64,000 nt of DNA from Methyloligella sp050110875 (GCA_050110875.1 CP188828.1:1-64000), one strand, 5' to 3'. Shown: positions 50,152 through 59,079, numbered from the stretch's first letter. A program made the numbers and translations. Notes: generated from the sequence alone by a model not told the origin.

Positions 50152-51444
50152 CTATTGCTCGGCGGTTTCCGCCTCGACATACATCTTGCAACGGCTCTCG
50201 TCCTGATCGATGCCCAGGGTATCGACCAAAAGGTCCGGCGCGCTCGGATGGGGAAAGCCCGGCTGGGGCGAGACGGAGACGATGACCTTATCCGTCACAA
50301 GGAGAATAGGCTGGCGGAACTGGCCGTCCCAGGCGCGATAGGTGTGCTTGATGCCCTTGAAGCCGTTGAGCTGAAACTTGTCCGAATGAATGAAGTCGCG
50401 GATCGTGTCGAAATCGGCATTGCGGTTGCGGGTCACGGCCTCGCCGACGGAGCGTGCGGCGATATAGGCGTGGTAATCCACCGGACGCATGGTGCGCTGG
50501 TGCTCTTCCTCGAAATGATTGTTGAGCTGGCGTGCCCCCCATTTGGAGTGGGCTCCGTGCCAGCTCTCCGGCATCAGCCCGGCCGTGCCGACGATGGGTC
50601 TTAGAGCATCGCCACGGTAGGGTGCGTAAGGTGACCACGACCGTGCTTCGTCGGCGGCCACGACCACGTCGTAACTGGCGACATCGTCGCCTGCGCCTTG
50701 GCTGGGAGCCGGAATGGTCCCAATCTCGTCGCGGTCGCGGCCGGGTGTATCCTTGTAGCTTCGCCGGTCGACGATCTTGCCGCCGAAGCGCTCCGCGGCG
50801 CGCTCGATGGCGGCGGCATAAGCCTGGTCGCCTTCGGTCGGTCCGGTGACCAGCAGCCAATTTTTCCAATCATTGGCGATCAGATACTGCGCCAGGGCAT
50901 CGGCCAGCATGGTCCTGTCCGGCGCGACATGGAGCACGTTGTCCCGGCATTGCTCTTGGCGCAGCGCGGTTTCCGGCGCCCGCACATTGAAGAGCAGGAC
51001 ATCCTTTCCTTTCACCGCATCGGCGAGAGCGAGCAGGGTATCGGCCGGCGCATCGACGATGATGTAGCGGATGTTCTGATCGAGAAGCGTCTGGAGGGCG
51101 GCCACTGCGTCCTCGTCGGGAGCGACGGTCTTCTCCTCGACCGTATAGAGATCGCCGGTGAATTGGCCCGCCGAGTTGTTCTCGCGCAAGGCCGTATCGG
51201 CGCCCGCGACGCCGATATCTCCCGGCTCTGCATCGAGGCGGGAGGCGGGCAACGTCTCAGGGCGCGTGGTCTGGTGAAGATAGCCGATCTTTATCTCGTT
51301 CTGCTGTTTCGCCCGGGCTGCTTCCAAGGGGGTGGGAAGCTCCTTGGCGGGCGCGGGGAAGGCCAGCAGGAGGGCCCCCAGAAACAGGATTATGCCAGCA
51401 AGCAGAGAGGTTGCATCGGCGCGGGCAGCGCGGGTCGAAGCCAT
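50152..51444 (-). CDS. PQQ-dependent-dehydrogenase-associated ABC substrate-binding protein
   Basis: A 430-residue exported type I periplasmic binding protein. A signal peptide ends near PAPA-K; the two lobes follow (lobe 1 IKIGYLHQTTRPETLPASRL; lobe 2 from NWLLVTGPTEGDQAYAAAIERAAERFGGKI). It resembles the group TIGR03863 found with PQQ-alcohol-dehydrogenase clusters, and the C-terminal FPHPSAPDLLVDTLGIDQDESRC is compatible. The ATG at 51444 follows AAGGA; a TTG lies six codons earlier. It converges with the previous gene, six bases apart. No matching ABC permease or ATPase is in the window. Confidence 0.82.
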   Translation of the reverse strand: MASTRAARADATSLLAGIILFLGALLLAFPAPAKELPTPLEAARAKQQNEIKIGYLHQTTRPETLPASRLDAEPGDIGVAGADTALRENNSAGQFTGDLYTVEEKTVAPDEDAVAALQTLLDQNIRYIIVDAPADTLLALADAVKGKDVLLFNVRAPETALRQEQCRDNVLHVAPDRTMLADALAQYLIANDWKNWLLVTGPTEGDQAYAAAIERAAERFGGKIVDRRSYKDTPGRDRDEIGTIPAPSQGAGDDVASYDVVVAADEARSWSPYAPYRGDALRPIVGTAGLMPESWHGAHSKWGARQLNNHFEEEHQRTMRPVDYHAYIAARSVGEAVTRNRNADFDTIRDFIHSDKFQLNGFKGIKHTYRAWDGQFRQPILLVTDKVIVSVSPQPGFPHPSAPDLLVDTLGIDQDESRCKMYVEAETAEQ

Positions 51445-51672
51445 GACCAATTTCCTTTTCAACCAGGTTCACGCCTTCGCCCTCAGGCGGAAGATCAGGA
51501 AAAATTGGTATCACCTTCAGGAAGTAATGGCAATTTGTCGCAGGGAGGCGCGAGATGGCGGTTGCGGGAAGCTTCAGCACCCTCGCGCAAAAGTGAGGAA
51601 AAGAGCCTCACAATAAGGGCCTCACGCGCCCGAATGTGATATTTTCCTCCGGTAATTATGGGGGGCGGTTAC

Positions 51673-52341
51673 ATGCATCTATCTATTGGAGACGCGTTCA
51701 AGCAGGGCTGGGAGATCTTCAAATCCCGGCCATGGTTCTTTATCGGCGCCGGCGTGATCTTGCTGATCGCGACGATTGTCGTCGGCCTGATCACCGAGGC
51801 GATCAACTACGCTATTCTGGGGGAGGTTTCGACCGACCCCGAGCAGCAGGGAACGGTCGTGGGCAACCTGGTCAACTTCTTGCTCGCCTCGCTGATCAAT
51901 ATGGGCGCCATCGCCTTCTATCTGAAGGCGTACGATAACTTGGCCGCGACGTCCTACGGCGATCTGTGGCACCCGCAATCCTATCTGAAATATCTGGCGG
52001 TCTCTGTCCTGTTCGGCTTGGCGGTCGGCATCGGCACGTTGCTGCTGATCGTGCCGGGCATCATCGCGCTGCTTTTCTTCTTCTTCTCGCCCTTCATCGT
52101 GATCGACCGGGATATGGGGCCGATCGATGCCATGAAGGCGAGCGTCGAGATCACCAAGGGCAATCGCTGGCAGCTTCTGGGGCTGGTGGTCGTGGCGCTT
52201 CTTCTCAATATCGTGGGCATTCTGGCATTTGTCGTCGGGCTGCTCGTCACCATTCCGATCACGACGCTGGCCATCGTGCATGCCTACCGGCTGCTCGGCG
52301 GCGCGGCAGCGCGAGCGCCTGCGGATGCGGCCTACGCCTAG
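51673..52341 (+). CDS. Integral membrane protein of unknown function
   Basis: A 222-residue protein with about five or six hydrophobic segments (near 22-45, 75-95, 108-140 and 170-205). The start SIGDAFKQGWEIFKSRPWFFIGAG and the mid-region DRDMGPIDAMKASVEITKGNRWQ match a widespread family of uncharacterised bacterial membrane proteins (glycerophosphodiesterase-membrane-domain-like). The ATG at 51673 follows GGGGGCGG. It points toward the pqq cluster, from which it is separated by a terminator. Confidence 0.75.
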   Translation: MHLSIGDAFKQGWEIFKSRPWFFIGAGVILLIATIVVGLITEAINYAILGEVSTDPEQQGTVVGNLVNFLLASLINMGAIAFYLKAYDNLAATSYGDLWHPQSYLKYLAVSVLFGLAVGIGTLLLIVPGIIALLFFFFSPFIVIDRDMGPIDAMKASVEITKGNRWQLLGLVVVALLLNIVGILAFVVGLLVTIPITTLAIVHAYRLLGGAAARAPADAAYA

Positions 52342-52372
52342 CGGCTTTGCCGGCTGCAAGCTCGAGGCAAAC

Positions 52373-52402
52373 AAAAAAGCGCCGGGCAAACGGGCCCGGC
52401 GC
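52373..52402 (-). terminator. Terminator of the pqqCDE operon
   Basis: Perfect nine-base arms GCGCCGGGC / GCCCGGCGC (52379-52387, 52394-52402) are followed on the minus strand by TTTTTTG. It lies 27 bases beyond the pqqE stop. Confidence 0.85.
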
Positions 52403-52428
52403 GATCAGGAGAGAACCGTTGGGATGTC

Positions 52429-53679
52429 TTACTCGGCAGGGGTGAGCTCAGGCTCTTCCTGCTTCGGCTTCAACGCCTCTGCCGCGTTCTTCGGATTGCG
52501 GTAGACGTAAGGCTTCAGGGGCTGCTTCGATTCCTCGCGGGCCATGGCGACCATCTCGCCGTGATAGGGCGACAGGGCGCAGGCTGGGTCGGTATTGGTG
52601 GGGTCGCCGGTGATGGCCATGGCCTGGCAGCGGCAGCCGCCCCAATCGACCTCCTTGAATGCGCAGGAGCGGCAGGGCTCCTTCATCCAGTCGGTGCCGC
52701 GGAAGGCGTTGAAGGCTTCCCCATGGAGCCAGATATCCAGTAGCGGCCGGTCCTTCACATTATCGAATTCGAGCTGCGGGATGCTCTCGGCCGCATGGCA
52801 GGGGAGCGCCTTGCCGGCCGGAGTGACGTTCATGAAGCCCTTGGCCCAGCCGCCCATGCAGGGTTTCGGGCGCTTGGCGTAATAATCCGGCACGACCATA
52901 TCGATGGTCAGGATGCCTTTCAGGCGCTCCCGCGCGCTTTCCACCACATCCACGCTCTGCATGGTCTGCTCGTAGGAGGGGATCAGCATGGCGCGGTTGA
53001 GATAGGCCCAGCCGTAATATTGGACATGAGCGATCTCCAGGCGCTGGGCGCCGAGCTCCACCGCCATGTCGATATAGCGGCCGACATTATGGATGTTCTG
53101 GCGGTGGATGGGGGCGTTGATGGTCAGCGGCAGGCCCATATCGGTGACCCAGTTCGCAGCCTCCAGCTTCTTGGCCGTGGCGCCGGGATAGCCGCCGATG
53201 CGCTCCGCATTCTCGGGGTCGACATCCTGGAAGGAGATCTGCACGTGATCGAGGCCGAGCTCCTTCAGCTTCTCCAGGCGTTCGCGCTTCAGGGTGACGG
53301 CGGCGGTGATCAGATTGCTGTAGAGGCCAGAGCGGGCCGCGGCGGCGACGATCTCTTCCAGATCCTTCCGCGCGGTGGGCTCGCCGCCCGAGAGGTGCAC
53401 CTGAAGGATGCCCATCTCACCGGCTTGCTCCATGACGGAGACCCATTCCTCGGTGGTGAGCTCCTTGTTGACCCGCTCCAGCTCGATGGGGTTGGAGCAA
53501 TAGCCGCATTGCAGCGGGCAGCGATGGGTCAGCTCGGCCAGAAGCCCGATGGGGGCGCGGGCGCAGAGGGCGCCGAGGGAAGAATCCTCGCCGGTGACGC
53601 CGCTGGTCGGCTCGTCATCGACGGTGACGGACTCCAGGTGCTCGTGCGTCTCGCCCGTATGGTCCTTTAGCTCGGTCAT
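52429..53679 (-). CDS. pqqE: PQQ synthesis radical SAM enzyme PqqE
   Basis: A 416-residue radical SAM protein that links Glu and Tyr of the PqqA peptide, the first step of PQQ synthesis. The cluster motif is CPLQCGYC near 55. The SPASM region with further Cys residues is in the C-terminal half (CMGGWAKGFMNVTPAGKALPCHAAESIP near 275 and CRSCAFKEVDWGGCRCQ near 340). An N-terminal extension of about 40 residues precedes the conserved ELTHRCPLQC. A GTG three codons upstream is an alternative start. It is the last gene of pqqC-pqqD-pqqE. Confidence 0.95.
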   Translation of the reverse strand: MTELKDHTGETHEHLESVTVDDEPTSGVTGEDSSLGALCARAPIGLLAELTHRCPLQCGYCSNPIELERVNKELTTEEWVSVMEQAGEMGILQVHLSGGEPTARKDLEEIVAAAARSGLYSNLITAAVTLKRERLEKLKELGLDHVQISFQDVDPENAERIGGYPGATAKKLEAANWVTDMGLPLTINAPIHRQNIHNVGRYIDMAVELGAQRLEIAHVQYYGWAYLNRAMLIPSYEQTMQSVDVVESARERLKGILTIDMVVPDYYAKRPKPCMGGWAKGFMNVTPAGKALPCHAAESIPQLEFDNVKDRPLLDIWLHGEAFNAFRGTDWMKEPCRSCAFKEVDWGGCRCQAMAITGDPTNTDPACALSPYHGEMVAMAREESKQPLKPYVYRNPKNAAEALKPKQEEPELTPAE

Positions 53680-53695
53680 ATCAGTCACCGCGGCG

Positions 53696-54001
53696 TTAGA
53701 AAGCCTTGAGAAACCCCTTGTCGGCCAAATCCTGCAGCAGCTCGGTCACGTCTTTCTCGATAATTTCGACCGGTGCCGAATATTGCTCGGCCAGGGTTTT
53801 CGCTATGTCCTCCACACTCCTTGCGCCGTCGCAGAGCTGAAGCACCTCGACGGCGATTTTGTCCGGCGTCAGAATCCGTTCCGGCGCCAGCAATATCCAT
53901 CTATCGCGCCCCTTATCGTGCCGAAGCTTCAGATAAGGGGGCAGGTAAGGCTTGGTTCCTGAATCGACAATCAGGCGGCCAGGCCGGTTTGTCTCAGCCA
54001 T
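53696..54001 (-). CDS. pqqD: PqqA-binding chaperone PqqD
   Basis: A 101-residue peptide chaperone that presents PqqA to PqqE. Conserved positions are PYLPPYLKLRHDKGRDRWILLAPERIL near 18-44 and the helical LCDGARSVEDIAKTLAEQY. It overlaps pqqC by eight bases and precedes pqqE by 16. It is separate from pqqC, unlike the fused PqqCD of some methylotrophs. Confidence 0.94.
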   Translation of the reverse strand: MAETNRPGRLIVDSGTKPYLPPYLKLRHDKGRDRWILLAPERILTPDKIAVEVLQLCDGARSVEDIAKTLAEQYSAPVEIIEKDVTELLQDLADKGFLKAF

Positions 54002-54734
54002 CTTGCTCCGCCGGTACGAATGCGCCTGGGGGAATCATCCCCGGATCGTAGTAAGCGAGGTAGAGCGCATCCAGCTGTACCCACAGAACATTGGTCTTGA
54101 ACCGTAGCGCATCAAGAACGCCGGCCTGGGATTCCGGCGTGCGCGCATGCTGCTTCACATATTCGAGCGCAAAGTCCGCATCGCGGGGCGCCTGGGTCAG
54201 GCGGCGGCGGAAATACTGCATCACGCTGTCGTCGATGAAGTCGTAGTGCTCCAGCATGCCGGAGATGCGCTCTTCGTGGATCTTCGGGGCGAAGAGCTCG
54301 GTCAGGGACGACGCGACGGCCTCAACGAGGGTCTTCTCCTGGACGAAGCGGACATAGGCCTCCACCGCGAAACGGGTCGCGGGCAGGGCGCCCTTCATGG
54401 ACTTGACGTAGTCCTCGTCGAGACCGAGGCCGGTGGTCAACGCCAGCCAGCGCTCGATGCCGCCTTCCTCGCCCGGGGCGCCGTCGTGATCGGTGATGCG
54501 ATGAGCCCATTCCTGGCGCAACTCGCGGTCGTAGCAGCGGCTCATCAGGGCGGCGTCCTTGCGGGGGACGGCGGATTGATAGCAATAGCGGTTCAGCGCC
54601 CAGGCCTGGACCTGCCCCTTGTTCAGCTTGCCGCCATGCAGGAGCTTATGGAACGGATGCTTGTCGTGATAGCGCTCCGCGCCGATGGCGCGCAGCTCCG
54701 CCTCCAGCTCCTCTGGGCTTAAAATCTTCGTCAC
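53994..54734 (-). CDS. pqqC: Pyrroloquinoline-quinone synthase PqqC
   Basis: A 246-residue cofactorless oxidase that catalyses the last ring closure and oxidation of PQQ. Conserved blocks are RYHDKHPFHKLLHGGKL near 18, NRYCYQSAVPRKDAALMSRC near 45 and RITDHDGAPGEEGGIERW near 75, with the active-site His and Arg residues. The GTG start follows GAGG at eight bases; the frame is open further upstream without conservation. It is the first pqq gene in the window; pqqA and pqqB were not found upstream. Confidence 0.95.
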   Translation of the reverse strand: MTKILSPEELEAELRAIGAERYHDKHPFHKLLHGGKLNKGQVQAWALNRYCYQSAVPRKDAALMSRCYDRELRQEWAHRITDHDGAPGEEGGIERWLALTTGLGLDEDYVKSMKGALPATRFAVEAYVRFVQEKTLVEAVASSLTELFAPKIHEERISGMLEHYDFIDDSVMQYFRRRLTQAPRDADFALEYVKQHARTPESQAGVLDALRFKTNVLWVQLDALYLAYYDPGMIPPGAFVPAEQDG

Positions 54735-55026
54735 GGCGTTACCTCGGTCTTCTCTTGCATGGTTCGGGCGGGATCGATCCGCACCCGCATCTCCTGCAAG
54801 TTTATTCTTGCGGAGGATCATAACCGAACCCGCGGCATTTCGTCATGAACACGAGAAAACGCGAAGATGAAGAATTTCCAACAATCCGGCGGCGACTCGG
54901 TTGCAGGCGTTATGCCTTTGCCAGGGAGATGCGACAGCCGTAATTGTCGTTTTTCCTTGAGAAACAGCCTGTTGCTCTGGAGCCTTAATGTTTCGGTACA
55001 TGGTTCGGTTGCAGCCGTTGGATCTT

Positions 55027-56544
55027 CTAAATCGAAAGCTGCTCGTCAGGATCGATCTCTTCTCCGTTCGGAGAGGAGGGGGATGATTCCGGCTTTTCCT
55101 CGGCTTCGGGCGCCGCTTCCTCTGCCGGGCCGGCGTCGGATTCGCCAGGCTCAGGCGTCGCTTCTTCCGTATCCGGCTGAGTGGATTCTGCCCCGGGCTC
55201 CTTGCTTTCCGGTTCAGCTTCCGGAGAGGCCTCTTCTTCGGGTTCCGCTGCGTCCTGCCCGGCGGGCGGCATCTCGTCGACGGCGTCGGCGTCCGGTGCC
55301 GGGGCGGTCTCCGTATCGTCATCGGGCAGGGGCGGGACCGGGGCGGTCTCGGCCGGCGTCTCAGGCTCAGGCGCGGGCGTTTCCTCCGGTTCCGTCACCT
55401 CTTCTTCGGCTGGAGCGGCATCTTCGACCGGCGCGCTTTCTTCCGCCGGTGCGCTTTCTTCCGCCGGCTCGGCCTCTTCCTCGACGGGGGCGGAGTCGTC
55501 CTGCTGGGGCGGCGCCGCATCGGGCGAGGCGGATTCATCAGCGCCGGAGTCGGCCGTTTCGCCCGGTTCAGGATTGCCGTCGTACAGACTTTCGCTGGGT
55601 GCGGGCTCCTCGATCCCTTCCTCTTCCGATTCCGACATGAGCCCTTCGGCCGGAGCGGTCTCGTCGGCCTCGTCGCCCATCAGGTCTTCTTCCGTCGCCT
55701 GGGGCGTCTCCGGGGCAGTCTCCTCGGTGAGATGCTGCTCGGGTGTGGCGAGCTCTTCCTCGGTCGGTTCCTGCTCGACGACCTCTTCGCCGGTGGTTGC
55801 GTCCGGGTCGATCAGCCGGAAGGATTGACGAAAGCGCCGGGCCTCCTCGCTGCGTGCATGGCCGGGCGGCCCCGCCGTCACCAGCATGTAGACCCGATCG
55901 CCGGTGGGCAGGAGATCGATCAAGTGAGTCAGGCCGTTGGCCTTGTCCGTTGTGATGGCCTCATAGCCGTGGCGGCGCGCGATGACGGCAGGCCCCTGAT
56001 TGTCGACCGTGGAACCGCTGCCTTTGGCATAGGCGGCGACGAGGCGGCGGTAGTAATCGATATTGGTATCCGGTGCGCGGCCCTCCGGATATTCGAAGAC
56101 GATGGCGTGATAGGCGGTGCCGTCACCGGGATCGACCTGATAATCGTGCTGGATCAGCGGCGTATGGCCGGTCACGGACTTGGCGGAGACCTTGGGCTGT
56201 TCGGGCAGAGCGACGGAGAAAAGCTGCTCGGGCGCCTTGAAGATGATCCAATTATCTTCGGTGAAGCGGCGCTTGGCGGCTTCTCTGGCGTCCTTCTCGT
56301 TCTTCTTGAGAGGGAGCGGCGGCGAGAGGATTTCTTCAGATTGAGCCCAGGCCGGGGCCGAAAGCCAGTTCAGGGGGGTCGACTGGAATCCGGCCGGCGC
56401 AAACACCCCCACACCGCCAATCGCGAGACTGGCGAGCGCCACAACGACAATCCGCATTCTGTCCCTCATCGCGCTTCGTCTGATTCCCATCTTTAACACA
56501 GGCGGAACGGCGGGTCCCGGTCGCCGTGGAGCCTTGGCAGACAT
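55027..56544 (-). CDS. Secreted protein with a long acidic Pro/Glu/Ala-rich tail
   Basis: A 505-residue exported protein. Residues 1-67 form a long signal region with the core IVVVALASLAIGGVGV and an AWAQ-type end. Residues 75-235 are a folded domain of unrecognised family (FTEDNWIIFKAPEQLFSVALP, then YDYRR-like DTNIDYYRRLVAAYAKG, then RRFRQSFRLIDPDA). Residues 240-505 are low-complexity, rich in Glu, Pro and Ala (many AEE, APE and PEP units), probably disordered and strongly acidic. GGGGGAGAG precedes the ATG. It diverges from the amidoligase operon, 75 bases away. Confidence 0.72.
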   Translation of the reverse strand: MSAKAPRRPGPAVPPVLKMGIRRSAMRDRMRIVVVALASLAIGGVGVFAPAGFQSTPLNWLSAPAWAQSEEILSPPLPLKKNEKDAREAAKRRFTEDNWIIFKAPEQLFSVALPEQPKVSAKSVTGHTPLIQHDYQVDPGDGTAYHAIVFEYPEGRAPDTNIDYYRRLVAAYAKGSGSTVDNQGPAVIARRHGYEAITTDKANGLTHLIDLLPTGDRVYMLVTAGPPGHARSEEARRFRQSFRLIDPDATTGEEVVEQEPTEEELATPEQHLTEETAPETPQATEEDLMGDEADETAPAEGLMSESEEEGIEEPAPSESLYDGNPEPGETADSGADESASPDAAPPQQDDSAPVEEEAEPAEESAPAEESAPVEDAAPAEEEVTEPEETPAPEPETPAETAPVPPLPDDDTETAPAPDADAVDEMPPAGQDAAEPEEEASPEAEPESKEPGAESTQPDTEEATPEPGESDAGPAEEAAPEAEEKPESSPSSPNGEEIDPDEQLSI

Positions 56545-56619
56545 TTAGGAACTCTCCCCCTGAGCCGTTGTTTGTAAGCTTGAGGGCAACAGCCAATATT
56601 TCCGGCATTTCATCTCTTC

Positions 56620-57585
56620 ATGACAGCGCCAGAGAGTTTCGAGACACCGCCACAGCCCAGGAATGAAGCGGGCGAAATCCGAAATGTCGGCATCGAGATC
56701 GAGTTCGGCGGGCTGGACGGAAAACGGACCGCGGAATTCCTGGCGGAGAAACTGGGCGGCACCTTCCGCCAGACCGATCCTTATGCCTACGAGGTGACGG
56801 GCACGGCGCTCGGCGATTTCGAGGTCATGCTCGATACGAGCTACGCTCATTATCAGAGCAAATCGCATAAGTTTCTCGACGAGGTCGGGGCGCGGCTCGC
56901 CAATATCGTCGGGGCTGCGGCCGAGCTCGTGGTGCCTTACGAGATCGTCACGCCGCCGGTGCGCCTCGACAGGCTGCACGAGATCGCCGAGCTGTTGCAC
57001 CGGTTAGAGAAGGGCGGAGCGCGCGGAACGGAAAAAAGCGTCTTCTTTGCGTTCGGGCTGCATCTCAATCCCGAGACGCCGTCGTTAAAGGCCGAAGGCA
57101 TCATGCCGATCGCCAAGGCGTTCGCGCTGATGAGCCCCTGGCTATGGCGGAATATCGATCCCGATCCCACGCGGCGTTTGCTGCGTTTCGCGGACCCTTA
57201 CGATCCTGCCTATGTCCGTTTGATCGCCGATCCGGCATACCGGCCGGACTTGGTGCGGATGATCGACGATTATCTGGCCTACAATCCGAGCCGCAATCAC
57301 GATCTCGACATGCTGCCGCTCTTTGCCTTTCTCGACGAGAGGCGGGTGCGGTCAAAGCTTCCAAACGAGAAGTTCAATCGCCGGCCGACCTTTCACTATC
57401 GGCTGCCGGATGCCAAGCTGGGAGATCCGGCATGGAGCTTGGCGGGCGAGTGGAACCGCTGGGTGGCGGTGGAGCGGCTGGCGGCGGATTCGGAGCGGCT
57501 GGCGGCGGCGGGCCAGGCCTATCTCGCCCATAGCGGCGGCGAGGAGAGTTGGGCGCAGGACGTTGCGGGCTTTGTCGGCGCATGA
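56620..57585 (+). CDS. Amidoligase family protein (glutamine-synthetase fold)
   Basis: A 321-residue protein of the COOH-NH2 ligase superfamily described in comparative genomics as Amidoligase_2. Metal/ATP-site motifs are GIEIEF (24-29, Glu26 and Glu28), PYEIVTPP (106-113) and GLHLNPE (146-152). The family is predicted to form amide or peptide bonds with ATP, but few members have a tested substrate. The C-terminal third is helical and basic. It is the first gene of a three-gene operon and its stop overlaps the next start by ATGA. It diverges from the secreted acidic protein. Confidence 0.83.
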   Translation: MTAPESFETPPQPRNEAGEIRNVGIEIEFGGLDGKRTAEFLAEKLGGTFRQTDPYAYEVTGTALGDFEVMLDTSYAHYQSKSHKFLDEVGARLANIVGAAAELVVPYEIVTPPVRLDRLHEIAELLHRLEKGGARGTEKSVFFAFGLHLNPETPSLKAEGIMPIAKAFALMSPWLWRNIDPDPTRRLLRFADPYDPAYVRLIADPAYRPDLVRMIDDYLAYNPSRNHDLDMLPLFAFLDERRVRSKLPNEKFNRRPTFHYRLPDAKLGDPAWSLAGEWNRWVAVERLAADSERLAAAGQAYLAHSGGEESWAQDVAGFVGA

Positions 57586-58313
57586 AACCGAGGATCGGAG
57601 TCACGACATCCGCCCGCGGCGGCTGGCGCATCTTTCAGATGCATCGTCTCGCCCTATGGCGGGCGGGTGCCAAAGCCGTGCGTCTGGTGGCAGGGCGCCA
57701 GGCGCCGCTAGACGATCTCGACGCTCTCATCATCGGGGGCGGGGACGATATCGGTGCCGAATTCTACGGCGGTGCGGTGCTACCCGATGTGCGGATCGAT
57801 CCGGACCGGGACGCGCTCGAGTTCGAGCTTCTGGACAAGGCCTTGCCGACCGATATGCCGATCCTCGGCATTTGCCGTGGGGCACAGGCGATCAATATCG
57901 CCCTCGGTGGCACTCTTCATACCGACATACACGAGGTCTATGAGGAGGCGCCGAAAATGCGCACCGTGCTGCCCCGCAAACGGGTGATCATCCTGGAGGG
58001 CAGCCGGCTGCATGAGATCCTCGATTGCTCGCCCTGCAAGGTGAACGCGTTGCATCACCAATCCATCAACAAGCTTGGCGCGGGACTTCGGATCGTCGGC
58101 CGCGACCAGGTCGGCATCGTCCAGGCTGTAGAAGGAAAGACGGACCGTTTCCTCGTGGGCGTGCAATGGCATCCGGAGCTTCTCTTCTATGCCCGGGCGC
58201 AGCAGCGGCTGTTCCGCGCCCTGGTCGAGAGCGCGCGGGCACGCATGAGAGGCAAGACGGTGTTTGCCGAAGGCGAACCGGGCGTGGATTGCCCGCAGAC
58301 AGACCGCGCATGA
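57582..58313 (+). CDS. Class I glutamine amidotransferase-like hydrolase (peptidase C26 / PuuD-like)
   Basis: A 243-residue protein with the Cys-His-Glu triad: Cys98 in GICRGAQAIN, His197 and Glu199 in VGVQWHPELL. The GGGDDI region near 52-56 and the HHQSI block near 158 point to gamma-glutamyl-gamma-aminobutyrate hydrolase-like C26 enzymes, which cleave gamma-glutamyl amides. Here the partner is an amidoligase, so it may supply ammonia or reverse the amidation. It starts inside the last codons of the amidoligase gene (ATGA) and overlaps the VTT gene in the same way. Confidence 0.87.
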   Translation: MKPRIGVTTSARGGWRIFQMHRLALWRAGAKAVRLVAGRQAPLDDLDALIIGGGDDIGAEFYGGAVLPDVRIDPDRDALEFELLDKALPTDMPILGICRGAQAINIALGGTLHTDIHEVYEEAPKMRTVLPRKRVIILEGSRLHEILDCSPCKVNALHHQSINKLGAGLRIVGRDQVGIVQAVEGKTDRFLVGVQWHPELLFYARAQQRLFRALVESARARMRGKTVFAEGEPGVDCPQTDRA

Positions 58314-59050
58314 GGCGGGAAATCAAAGCCGCGGGGCTGAGGATCCCTCATCTCAAGCTATGGACCGGTCTCGGCGTCTTCCTTTTGCTGGCTGTGGGGG
58401 CCTATTTCTTCCGCAGCGATATCCGCCTGCCGACGGAAGACGAGGTCGAGAGGCTCCTGGTCGAGATCGGAGTGTGGGGGCCGATCCTCATCATCGGTCT
58501 GCGCTGTCTTGCTGCGATCCTCGCCGTGGTGCCGAGCTCCGTGGTGGTGATCGCGGCGGGGGCCGCCTACGGCACGGTTCTCGGAACGGTCTATGTGCTG
58601 ATCGGGGCGGAGCTGGGGGCGGCGATCGGGTTCCTGATCGGCCGGCAACTCGGGCGCGACTTCGTGGCGGAGCGGGGCTGGATCGATGCGCTCCAGCGCA
58701 CCAAGGTCGGCTCCTGGCTGCTGGCGAGCGATGCCAGCCAGGGCCGGCTGACCATGGCCGTGCTCTATTGCCGGCTGCTCCCGGGACTCAATCTCGACGG
58801 GGTGAGCTATGTGGCTGGGGTCACGCCGCTCACCCTCTGGCGCTTCCTGCTGGGTAGCTTTGGCGGATTGTTGCCCTATACGCTGCTGCTCACTATGCTC
58901 GGCGATAGGCTGATGGAGATGAACCCGGGCCAGATCGTCATCGCCCTCGGCGCCTTCGCCTGCCTCGCTGCGCTGCCTTTCGTCTGGAAAGGGTTCATGC
59001 GCCGGCGCAAGCGAAAGGGGGAGGGCGCCTCGGCCGGGCCGGGCGCCTGA
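58310..59050 (+). CDS. TVP38/TMEM64 (VTT domain) membrane protein
   Basis: A 246-residue inner-membrane protein. One N-terminal helix (20-40) and the VTT/DedA-type core (50-225) are visible. The core includes VPSSVVVIAAGAAYGTVLGTVYVLIGAELGAAIG and the reentrant GxxPG-like RLLPGLNLDGVSYVAGV, then TLWRFLLGSFGGLLPYTLL. Related proteins are thought to move or scramble lipid-linked substrates. It is the last gene of the operon and starts with the ATGA overlap. A basic tail (MRRRKRKG) ends it. Confidence 0.85.
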   Translation: MRREIKAAGLRIPHLKLWTGLGVFLLLAVGAYFFRSDIRLPTEDEVERLLVEIGVWGPILIIGLRCLAAILAVVPSSVVVIAAGAAYGTVLGTVYVLIGAELGAAIGFLIGRQLGRDFVAERGWIDALQRTKVGSWLLASDASQGRLTMAVLYCRLLPGLNLDGVSYVAGVTPLTLWRFLLGSFGGLLPYTLLLTMLGDRLMEMNPGQIVIALGAFACLAALPFVWKGFMRRRKRKGEGASAGPGA

Positions 59051-59079
59051 GAGCCCTTCGAGCGGCTGTCCAAAGCCGC

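Noticed and set aside
55181..55828. A plus-strand Ser/Gly/Ala-rich open frame
   Set aside because: It is only the complement of the Glu/Pro/Ala-rich tail of the secreted acidic protein.
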